A DNA stretch of 64,000 nucleotides from Calliopum simillimum. Lineage: Eukaryota > Arthropoda > Insecta > Diptera > Lauxaniidae. Under the pieces are notes generated by a model. That model made no database searches, was not told where the DNA came from, and saw only the letters and a program-made list of their open reading frames with translations. This document shows, in pieces, positions 46,380 to 56,400 of this stretch. Location of the stretch: the NCBI GenBank assembly GCA_951812925.1, contig OX638369.1:29252392-29316391 (forward strand), in the 5' to 3' direction. Made by a program: the position numbers and the translations under genes. Numbering within the stretch: position 1 is the first letter of the stretch; each line of letters begins with the position of its first letter.

Positions 46380-46818
46380 TTCCGGTAACAATAAGTTTAA
46401 GAACTACCTCCATAATCTACTAAGGTATATGTTCACCATAACCCCATTAGCATATAAAATAACAAAAAAATAAAAAACATAAGAAACAACAACAACAACA
46501 AAGGACCTATAAAAATATCTTTAAAAAAATTCAACTAGGAAAAAAAATTCTGTCTCCTACAGCAGCAATTCTGCCAAGATATACTAGGAAGGGGCTCCTA
46601 CAGGGGAAATTCTGCCAAGATGTATGAGAATGGCGCACATCCTGTCGCAATTCTGCCAAGATGTACTAGGAAGGGGCTCCTACAGGGGCACCTTCTGCCA
46701 AGATGTACTAGAAAGGGGCTCCTACAGGGGCAATTCTGCCACGATGTACTAGGAAGGGGGAAAATTCTGCCAGGGGCCTCTGCCAGGAGTGTGCTCGAAC
46801 GCACGAATACACCCTACT
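46380..46818 (-). repeat. Polinton right terminal inverted repeat (439 bp)
   Basis: It is inverted relative to 38877-39274. It is about 41 bp longer because it carries one additional, diverged subrepeat around 46620-46660 (tgtatgagaatggcgcacat...). Short ORFs on both strands here are by-products of the GC-richer subrepeats and are not genes. Confidence 0.9.
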
Positions 46819-46824
46819 TGCACG
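46819..46824. repeat. Right target-site duplication of the Polinton (tgcacg)
   Basis: This hexamer is identical to 38871-38876 and directly follows the last base of the right inverted repeat. Confidence 0.9.
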
Positions 46825-47011
46825 CTCTAAGCTAAAACAAGAGGAACTCGGACAAGAGGGGGTGGCACGTCCTATATATGCAAAAACGTCAAAACACTAT
46901 GCTGAAAACGTTTTTCACTCAGACACTAAAATCTATAAATGCAAGCTCTGAACAAAAACTGGGTAAACTCTCATATGAGCAAAATTTTAAAAATACTGCA
47001 GTGTAGGGTAT
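46825..47011 (+). mobile_element. Dispersed ~0.9 kb repeat, copy 3, right part
   Basis: It resumes with ctctaagctaaaac and a further 'acaagagggggtggcac' segment and ends gcagtgtagggtat, the imperfect inverted partner of the left end. With 38167-38876 it makes roughly 897 bp. The same family is at 20253 and 35255. Confidence 0.85.
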
Positions 47012-49399
47012 TTAATGTTTGGCCAGGCCAAATTTTACTCCCTTACTAGTTTTGACTAAATTTAAATTTTTGGTTTCAGAGCGGCTCATATAAACTTTTT
47101 TAAAATTGTACATAAATTTTCGGGGTTGCCACCCGGTTTTTTTTTTTTTTGTTAGTTTCGCTTTAACCAAATTTCGGTGCGACGAGTTTTTAACGATTTA
47201 AGCGTCGATCAATTTTTAACGATTTAAACTATTATTTTTTATTGTGTAATTACAATGGCGAAAGTAAAAAAAAGAAGTTTTAAAATAAATTTTCGAAAGC
47301 AACCACCAGCGCCATTGCCACAACGGCAAAAATGTAGAAAAACAATTTTCAGCCGAGCGACATATATCCCCTTTTAAAAATGACAGATTCATTTCATCAT
47401 ATTCTATACCCTCAAGTAATAAAAAAGTAGGTGGGAACAAAAAAAGGCATGTTTTGGTACATTTTTCGAAGATTTACCCATATAGTTTCGTCATCAATCA
47501 GTTCTGATCTCCTTGAAATTTCTTCATTTCAACTCACTTTTCTCATAATGTTTATTTATAATTATTTTAAGACACACTCTTACTAAAAGCTACTCTAATG
47601 TGCTTTCACTTTTTGATTTACACTTCGATTTTATGACACTGTAATCAAACTAACAGTAATTCCTTTCTAGCGATATTGGAAATTTCAAGTTGTCATAACA
47701 ATACCCTTTTTTCAGCACACTCACTAGGTGCACTGAAATATATTTGGCTACAGTTTTCGATAAGCAGTAATCAAAAATGTTGTGCATACTTTTAGGCGTC
47801 GATTATTTTTTCACCCCATTCACATTTTTTAGCAGTTACCAAAAATACTATGCATAATTTTAGGCTTCCATAATTTTGCATTTATCTTAGGATTATGACA
47901 TAACTTCTTTTGATTGGATGCATTCATATTATATCTCTAATAAGGAAGGTAATTCGCTGCATAGTAAAGGCAAAATATAATTTTTGCCTAATCACCTTTC
48001 TCATTTTGATTTTAAGAGCCAGACAAAAACACAATAAACACATAACTTCTTTGCCTCATTCAATAAATATGGTTAACATTAAGCATTAAATTAATCAGCT
48101 AAGATCAATTTTAATTATCCTTTAAATACTAAACACTATGATGTTGATTAAAAAGATGGAAATTTGAGAACCATATGCCAAAGGCGTAAAACGGACATAA
48201 AATGGATATGAAGCGAGATATTAATGCCACAAGTTTTGAGTTGTTTGTACATAAGTGAATCAACCGAAGAATTCATTGAGTTTCGTTTACTTTTGTGCGT
48301 TGGTTGCTTTAGGTTTCAGCTGTTGCATGCTGTATGAAGCAATGGTTTTGACTGCTGTTTTGTTGATATTTAATATGTACAGAAGACACTATACATATTT
48401 GTTTTCAACGCCAATTGGATGAATAAAACTAATACTGATAATATTTGTAATATGCTCACATAGTAAGCTATTGCAGTATGAAATTTCAAAAGCTACTAAT
48501 GGCTATACAGAAGCTCATTTAAATTTGTCTCACATAGATATTTCCACATATTACAAATTACTTACTAAGCTGATCAACTGGAGGTTATTTGTCAAATATC
48601 TCTGATGTTAAATTCATATCAATTTCTTGTTGTCTTCCATGTTATGGAGATGGTTATTTACATTGTTTGCAATAACAAAACCAAATATTAACAACAAAAA
48701 AACAGCTAATATGCACTACAGAACAACAATAATATCTCCATAGATATTAGTAAACGATTGTCATATGAAACTAATTTATTTATGCTTAGCTACGTACGTA
48801 CATGGTTAGCTCAGGCGTAATAATACAAAGTTATTGCTTATTAACTTTGAACACACACAATTAAAAGCAAAAATTATCTACAGTTGAATGGATCGGTTAG
48901 TTTGTACAATATAATGACATTGCATTAATTAGAATCCTTACTTTTGTCATATTTAATATATGTCTGAAGAGATTTTGCTTGTAAGTTTAGCTTATTATTA
49001 GTTACAATGATATATACTTCAAGCTAAAGAGACAACACTTAACAATGGAATATTAACTTGATGGCACAGCTATATGAAGTAGACAAGAGGCCACATTACA
49101 AAATGCATACATTTCAAAATTACTATCTTAAAACAAAAACCAGCAAAATTATGCCTTCAAAGACTTGAGTAAAACTCACAAGGCAGTACAAAACGCGGAA
49201 GAGCAAAACTCATCCAGAAAGGGTTATTGTAAAAAGAAGGCTAAGGGTCGATTTTGATGGAGTCAATTAACTCTGACTAGTTAGAACACTATTTTGTAGG
49301 CCTTTTTGATAACTAATCAACAAGCAATGTAATTAAAGCATCAATTGGTCAATATTTCAATAAACCATATTATTATGAAGTAATAAATTAGTATAACAA
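47012..49399 (+). other. Intronic DNA without a supported gene
   Basis: A 'gggttgccacccgg' unit lies at 47125 and an 'aggtgcactgaaat' relative at 47726. The rest is AT-rich with no coding signal. Confidence 0.5.
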
Positions 49400-50330
49400 T
49401 ACAAAATGCAACAATACATCAATATATCAACATGTCAATTTATTAATATATCAATATATCAATACATATATCAATTTATCAATATTTCAATATAACAATA
49501 TATCAATATATTGAATATATCAATATATCAATACATCAATATATCAATATATCAATGTATCAATATATCAATATATCAATTTATCAATATATCAGTATAT
49601 TAATATATCAATGTATCAATACGCCAATATATGAATACATCTATGAATCAAGAAATCAATGCATCAACATATAAATATTTCAAATATAATATATCAATGC
49701 ATCAATAAATCAATTTATCAATAGATCAATGTCTCACTAAATCAATATATCAATAAATCCATATACCAATAAATCAATATATCAATATACCAATGCATCA
49801 ATATATCAATATATCAATAAATATATCAACATATCAACATATCAATATATCAATATATTAATGTATCAAAACATCAAAAAATCAATATATCAATGTATCA
49901 GTATATCAATATATCAATACATAAATTCATCAATATATCAATGTATCAAAGTATCAATATATCAATACATCAATACATCAATGTATAAATATATCAATAT
50001 ATCAATACATCAATATATCAATAAATCAATGCATCAATATATCAATGTATCAATATATCAATATATCAATATATCAATATATCAATATATCAATATATCA
50101 ATATACCAATATATCAATATGTCAATATATCAATATATCAATGTATCAATATATCAATTTATCAATACGTCAATATTTGAATACATCTATGCATCAAGAA
50201 ATCAATGCATCAACATATAAATATTTCAAATGTAATATATCAATGCATCAATAAATCAATACATCAATAGATCAATGTTCACTAAATCAATACATCAATA
50301 AATCCATATACCAATAAATCAAAATATTAA
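49400..50330. repeat. (ATCAATAT)n satellite, ~900 bp
   Basis: Continuous 'atcaatatatcaatacatca' variants. The frames through it read as repeated 'YQYINIS' and reach 119 codons, but this is satellite translation. It ends about 220 bp before the acceptor of the exon at 50552. Confidence 0.95.
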
Positions 50331-50551
50331 TACTTTTGTAAAACAATTGTTAGAAGTTTGCTAAAATATACATGTACGTATACATAATTAGCAAATTAAT
50401 ATATCAATTCTCATAGAAAATGTTTTTAATTTAAATTTTACTTGCGCGGTGAATCTTCTTAGAAATGATTTAAGTGATTATTATGTAATTGATAAAAATG
50501 TGAGTTTGATAGTTTTTTCTAAAAGTGTCAACATTTTGTCTTATCTTATAG

Positions 50552-50684
50552 TTTTGGGCTGCCTATGTACCCTGCGAGGCACAACATCGTGATGCAGTGC
50601 AGCTGACGCTGGAACAAATCGATGTTATTAAAAGACTTACGGATCGTTATGCGCCTCAACTGATAACGTGTACTTCGGCAGAAG
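50552..50684 (+). CDS. Membrane dipeptidase (M19), exon after the giant intron
   Basis: The acceptor is gtcttatcttatag (AG at 50550-50551) and the donor is cagaag|gtgagt (GT at 50685). The exon encodes FWAAYVPCEAQHRDAV and then QLTLEQIDVIKRLTDRYAP. This is the highly conserved 'FWs.Y.pC..q..dAV..tleQiD' segment of renal dipeptidases (family knowledge). The phase continues exactly from the exon ending at 18648. The remaining metal ligands expected in this family (a Glu and two later His) and the stop codon are not found before 64000, so the gene continues beyond the window with the downstream intron longer than 13.3 kb. Together the five exons give 599 codons plus one base. Confidence 0.95.
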
Positions 50685-52269
50685 GTGAGTAAATTTGTAA
50701 AAGATACTTACTCGTTAACTCTATTGGTATTGGAAATTTAAAAAAGTTAATTAAAAGTGTCTCAAATTTAATACCAAAAAAGTTTTTTGATACTTACACT
50801 TAAAAAAATGCAATAAGCAATTTGGGATAAAAAGTTTTGAAAAAACTTCAGAAATTTTTATATTTTTTATCAAAAAAATTTGTTTCAATGTTCAAAATCG
50901 GGAATAAATCTACTAAAAGCAATTAAAAACAAATTTAAAAGCTTTTGAATTTTTTAAAAGTCCAAAGGAGTTAATCTTAAAAACAAAGAAAATATTTTGA
51001 TAGAAAAAATATTGAAATGAATAAAATGAGACAAAAAAAGCACACGATAAAACTAAAAATAAATGCAAAAATGTTTTGACATAAAACTTGCAATAGTTTA
51101 TGGGCCAATAAAGCTTAGCGTTTGAGTGAAGTTGAGAAAGGAAAAGAAAAGCAAGGAAGCTCAACTGCATTTTCTGATGCAAAAATCAGTTAACATAAAA
51201 ACAACAAAAACATTAAAATAGAAAAATATTTGCATAGAGTGGAACTTTTTAAAAAAAAATCAAGAAGAAAACTTAAACGTTAAAATAACAAAATCAGAAC
51301 AAAAATATGTAAAATGTATTAGTAATACTTAGATTAAAAAGAAATCAAAAAATTAATAAAATTAAAAATAAAGCCAGAAACTCAAAAAAAAATTAAAATT
51401 TAGAACAAAAAAAAATTTATTTTTAAAAAATTTAAAACGAAAGAAATTTCATTCAAATAGTATTTAAAAAAAGTTTCACCTTAAAAAAATTTTGCCTCCT
51501 GTGAGGATTGAACTCACGACCCCTGGTTTACAAGACCAGTGCTCTACCACTGAGCTAAAGAGGCGCTTGCTATTAAAACAAAATAGAATGCAATTTAACT
51601 TTTGCCACGAAAGTTTCAATATACATTATTCTACTTGAAATCATTAAGTTAACAGTACTCTATTTAATTAAATGAAATAGTCATGGTAGTCAATTCTAAA
51701 TGGTTAGTGATAAGAAAAAGTAGTGAGTTGCAGTATCTTATCACAAGAATTGCTACAAATTTTATGCGGTACCTAAAGATGAATGAAAACTCAGAAAAAG
51801 TTGACATAATGATTGTCAGAACAAAATTGACTTTAAATATCTATATACTTATGTAAGTATATAAAAATGAATGTTTATATATGAAGCAATCCACGCCAAG
51901 TGTACCAGCTTAAAATTTTTTTCTCTCCGATTTCGCTCAAATTTGGCAATATGGTAAATCCGGTGTGCAAGAACAACAATTCGGGAGTACTATTGGTTGT
52001 TAAAATACAAGGTGTTGAAGTTGGCGTTTTTAGTCATTTTCATGAAAAGCTGACACTAAAGTTTGTAAATTGATAAATATAAGTTTCACCAAAATTTTTT
52101 ACACTTAAAGATACTTTTGAATTTTTTTTAAAAAAACCCCCTTAGATTTTTTTTAAAAAACTTCAGCCAAGAAAAACATTAAAAAGTAAAATTGAAGCAC
52201 AATTTATAAGCTTTAAAATGATGTGTGACCCAAGATGGGATTCGGACGCTAAATAAGAGTTTTTAGCTT
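50685..52269 (+). other. Dipeptidase intron, proximal part
   Basis: A-rich sequence surrounds the tRNA. At 51890-52020, ccacgccaagtgtaccagct followed by tctccgatttcgctcaaatt resembles a repeat widespread in flies (from memory). No other gene. Confidence 0.5.
51494..51564 (-). tRNA. tRNA-Thr (anticodon TGT)
   Basis: The reverse strand folds into a complete 71-nt cloverleaf. The 7-bp acceptor stem is gcctctt/aggaggc (one G-T pair). The D stem is gctc/gagc with loop agtggta. The anticodon stem is ctggt/accag with loop cttgtaa, giving anticodon TGT (threonine). The T stem is gtgag/ctcac with loop ttcaatc. The internal promoter boxes look intact, and a run of seven T follows the 3' end on the coding strand as a Pol III terminator. 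It lies antisense within a dipeptidase intron, 0.8 kb after the exon at 50552. No intron is visible in the tRNA. Confidence 0.97.
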
Positions 52270-52274
52270 TTTAA

Positions 52275-52520
52275 CGCCCACGGAAGGCAAAAATCTTTTT
52301 TTACTCAAGAGGAAAGCATCTTACGGAAAAAGTGTGTAAGGCAAAAAATGCTTAGAATCATCCAAGCATTTTTTTTGAAATTTTTTTTTTTAACTTTCCA
52401 AAGAAAGAAAAAATTGCACACTTATTTCCTTGGTGATTCTAAGCATTTTATGCCTTGTACACTTTTTTCGTAAGATGCTTTCCTCTTGAGCAAAAAATGA
52501 TTTTTGCCTTCCTCGGGCGG
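52275..52520. mobile_element. Foldback element E (~245 bp)
   Basis: ggaaggcaaaaatc, actcaagaggaaagcatctt and aaatgcttagaatcat in the left arm are inverted in the right arm as gatgattctaagcatttt-type, aagatgctttcctcttgagc and gatttttgccttcc. The loop is T-rich. Confidence 0.7.
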
Positions 52521-53394
52521 GACATGGATGAGATTTGGTATATATATTATGAGTATCGGGACATATAATGTCCAAGGTAAAAATAGGCGGTCCATGTCCT
52601 TAAAAAACGTTATATCTCTGAAATTATTGAACGCACGAAGATGATATTTGGTGATAATTGCCCCGGTCTCGGTACAAGAGAGAGTATAGCGACGCACACC
52701 AAGAAATGCTATTTAGATAATAATATTAGATAACCGATTTCATATCAAATTTTTCGAAATTTGAAGTTGGGTTCTCAGTTTTTTTCAAAAATTTGAACAA
52801 TTCTTCTAAGAGCTTAGTTTAAGAACCTCTCATTATAAGTTTTGCGGAAAAAAAATTTTTATAGTTATGAGCGTGGAACATCAGAATGTCAAAATTTACA
52901 AAATGGTGGTAATTTTTTAAAAAGTCTTATGGCCGGTCTTACATTATACAATCATCCACCTTTGCGTTTGATTTTTGTTAAAAGTTCATTGAATTTTCTA
53001 GATTATAGATCATACTAAGAATACCTAAGTGGACAAGCCATGAATGCATGTTGTCTGAAATATATGTACCTACATTCCTTGGTATCTTTTAACTAACAAT
53101 TTACATGACCACATCCACTCTAATACATATTCAAACAAATGCAAAAAAGTCAAAAAGTTAACAGCATGGAACTATATTTTGTTAAGTGAATAGAAATAAA
53201 ATAAAAGACAACAAAAACTAAGGAAAGAAAATCCAACATTTGTGTAAAAGAAAACACAAAAATACAATATAAATACAATATTTCTTCACTTGAAACTTAA
53301 AAACTGGGTGATGTAAAAGTAAAGCAAAAATCAAACAAAACTTCAGCCAAGAAAAACATTAAAAAGTAAAGTGCGCTCGCTGAGAGTAAATATG

Positions 53395-53440
53395 GCACAA
53401 GGTAAGTTGAGTTGAGTTGAGTTGAGTATTAAGTTGAGTG
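53395..53440. repeat. (TTGAG)n pentanucleotide run
   Basis: gttgagttgagttgagttga at about 53405-53427, a simple microsatellite. Confidence 0.7.
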
Positions 53441-53701
53441 TGATTCCTGGAAAAGAAAGTATTAATGGTGTGCCCATTCTTGAGACTCTTGTGATTGCAA
53501 CTTGTCAGCGCATAACTTATAGTTGGTGAATAATGCATTTCTACGAAGCACAAAGGAAATTATTCTTAAGAACACTGCTTGAAAAGCAGCAGTAAATTTC
53601 TTTGAAAAAAGATCTTAGTTGTACTGAGAAATATTTATTGCAATGTGCTTAGTAATAAAAATTAAAAGGTGCAAAGATATAAAAAACTTATTTTAATAAT
53701 C

Positions 53702-53874
53702 ATATGTGACCTGGTCTATGAAAAGAGTGCTTACGTGTCAAAAAAAAAAATTTCCAATTTTTTGCCGATTCGCAAAATTGACCCTTAAAAGTTGTTTTCC
53801 TGCTGTTTTCACGAAATTTTTTTTTTCGCAAGTAAGCCCCCTTTTGATAGACCAGGTCACATATTATTTTCTAT
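53702..53874. mobile_element. Foldback element F (~173 bp)
   Basis: atatgtgacctggtctat at the left pairs with atagaccaggtcacatat at the right. The interior pairs partially. Flanks are AT-rich, so the target duplication is ambiguous. Confidence 0.75.
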
Positions 53875-53951
53875 TAAAGTAATTGCTTTTGATAGTAAGT
53901 AATTTTCATATTAAAACTTTTCCATGAAAAAAGCGTGTCTTATAAATACAT

Positions 53952-54201
53952 ATTCAGGCCTATCATTGAATCCATCGTAGATACGAATTTCGTGAGATCT
54001 ACGAATAATAAAATTATGATATTTCTTCGGTAGTCAAATTTATTCGTCGGAAATTAAAAAAAAAATTTGAGTTTCGGATGGAGTAAGTGATCCCAATCGA
54101 CGAATTTTGAATTCACGTCGTAGCAATTCGAATTCAATGATAGCACTTTCGTAGATTTCACGAAAATCGTATCTACGATGGATTCAGTGATAGGCATGAA
54201 T
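53952..54201. mobile_element. Foldback element G (~250 bp)
   Basis: attcaggcctatcattgaat and ccatcgtagatacga at the left are inverted as tcgtatctacgatgg and attcagtgataggcatgaat at the right. The short ORF starting at 54178 is chance. Confidence 0.75.
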
Positions 54202-55009
54202 ATCCCAGTCAAATCAATTGAAATTTTTGAAATTTCATTTCGTTTTCTTAGATTGTCTTATATGAACCAAAGAAAAGTCTACAAAACTGAAAACAACTTT
54301 ATGGTTTACACGAAGAAAGTAGGTAATGTAGGACTTTTCAATAGAATATTGCGAAATTTTACCTATAAATCTATGACACACTCTCTCACTTAATTCAACA
54401 CATTGCAATGCATTTCGCACATCCGTTTAAGAGCTGCGGGAAAAAGCAGAACGCATCACTTAATATCACACCGTGTGCTACAAATGAAGCACTGCGTTTT
54501 TTTCCTAACAAACTGCGCTCATACTTTTGAGTGCTTTTCCTTCAATCCAGCACACACAAACACAGTACGAAAGCTGTCTGCACGCTAAATGGTAACAGCA
54601 CCATGTTGAGCGATATCCGTTTCCGTTAATGCAGCAATATGCCACAACTACTTCGAGTACTTCTTCTGTTTCTTTAACTGTTTCACTTCAAACTTCAAAT
54701 ATACTCACACTTGCTTACCTACCCGTTGTGTTTCTTGCCACATTTTCACTTTTATACGCGCAACCATTAAGTAAAAGCAATGAATGAGGGGAATATGAAA
54801 AAAATCAAAATGGGGGGAAAAATACAGGACTACACTTTTTCGCAGGATATGAAAAATATTTCACAAGTTTAGCAAAACTGCTGCCAAAAATAAAAGTGTA
54901 AGTAAGTATGTGTTCGAATAAGAAAAGTTTAACTGTTTAAAGATAAGTACTTACATAAAAATTTTTAACTGCATACTACTTAATTTTAAGGAAATGTTTC
55001 GGAAGCATT

Positions 55010-56400
55010 TTTTTAGCGTTGCCACCTGGTTTTTTTAATAAAATCAAATTTTTCTCTCAATAAATTGTTAAAATCGAATTCTCTACATATTGGCATATTG
55101 GGTCTAAACAAATCAAAAGAAAAGTCTAAGGTTGCCATCTTTGTGTTTCTACCCATTTTTTCGCAAAATTGAGATTCTTCTTAAAATTTATTTATAGAAA
55201 AGTATTATTTTCGACTCAAAACCCATAACAATTTTTTAAGGGTTGCCACCTGTTTTTTTTTAAAAACACTAAAGTTTCTCTTAATAAATTTCTTCAATCA
55301 AACTCTCTATAAATTGACATATTGGGTCTTAAGCAAACGAAACAAAAATGAAGGTTGCAAAAAAACAAATACTTGGGGTTGCCATTTTCGTGTTTCTAGC
55401 CGTTTTTTCGCAAAATTGTATTTTTTAGATAAATTTCTTTATAGAAAAGACATATTTTTGAACAAGAAACCCATAATACTTGTTTAGGGTTGCCACCTGT
55501 TTTTTTTTTTTTCAAAACCCAAAATTTTCTTTCAATAAATTTCTAAAATCAAACTCTATAAACGGTCACATTGTGTCTTAAAAAGCAACACAAAAATTTA
55601 TGGTTGCCATATTAGGGTTCTAGCCGTTTTTTCGCAAATTACGTTTCATCTTTACATTTTTTGACAGAAATGTCATATTTTTGACCCGAAAACTTATAAT
55701 AATTTTTTAGGGTTGCCACCTGTTTCTTTTTTTTTTGAAACCAAATTTTTATTTCAACAAATTTCTAAAATCAAACTCTCTACGTATTGACATATTGGGT
55801 CTTAAAAAAACAAAACAAAAATTTAGGGTTGCCATATTTGGATTTCCAGCCGTTTTTTTTGCAAAATTGCGTTTCTTCTTTAAATTTCTTTATACAAAAG
55901 TCAAATTTTCGACCCAAAAACACATGAAAAAAATTTAGGGTTGCCACCAGTTTTTTTTAAAAAAAACCTTAATTTTCTTTCAATAAATTTCTACAATCAA
56001 ACTTTCTATAAATTGTGTTGCCATCTTGGTGTTTCTAGCCGTTTTTCGCAAAACTGAATTTTTTATTGAAACTTCTTTACAGAAAAGTCATATGTTCGAA
56101 CAAGAAACCGATAATAATAGTTTAGGGCTGCCACCTGGTCTTTCTAATAAAATCAAAATTTTCTATCAATTAATTGCTAAAGATAAACTTTATAAACGGA
56201 AACACTGTGTCTGAAAAAATAGAAAAACAAAAATTTAGGGTTGCCAAATAAGAGTTTCTAGCCGTCTTTGCGCAAAATTGTGTTTCCTCTTAAAATTTCT
56301 TCATATTAAAATCATATGTTCGACCCAAAACTGAATATTGGCTCTTAAAAAAAATTAAACAAAAATTAAGGGTTGCCATGCAGCCGTTCAAGTGTTTTAT
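55010..56400. repeat. Satellite of 'agggttgccacctg' units (~220 bp period)
   Basis: gttgccacc occurs at about 55019, 55241, 55489, 55712 and 55940, with gctgccacc at 56126. The spacing is about 186-248 bp. Each unit also holds a second 'gggttgccat' plus 'tttctagccgttttttcgca' half. Single units are scattered at 14.3, 37.9 and 47.1 kb. Confidence 0.85.

Larger units (their letters stand above)
38877..46818. mobile_element. Non-autonomous Polinton/Maverick element, 7.94 kb
   Basis: The ends are long inverted repeats that start AGTAGGGTGTATTCG and finish with its complement ...CCCTACT. Identical tgcacg hexamers flank them at 38871-38876 and 46819-46824. Polintons make 6-bp target duplications, have long inverted repeats and begin with AG (established knowledge). 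Inside are a zinc-finger ORF, a 123-residue ORF, a remnant of the adenovirus-type maturation protease (reverse strand), a small reverse-strand ORF and a 428-residue ORF of an insect Polinton-associated family. No polymerase B, retroviral-type integrase, packaging ATPase or capsid frame of any length is present. A full element is usually about 15-20 kb. It therefore looks like an internally deleted copy mobilised by enzymes made elsewhere. Confidence 0.88.

Noticed and set aside
49861..50254. Two overlapping ORFs of 119 and 69 codons
   Set aside because: Both are 'YQYINIS' translations of the atcaatat satellite.
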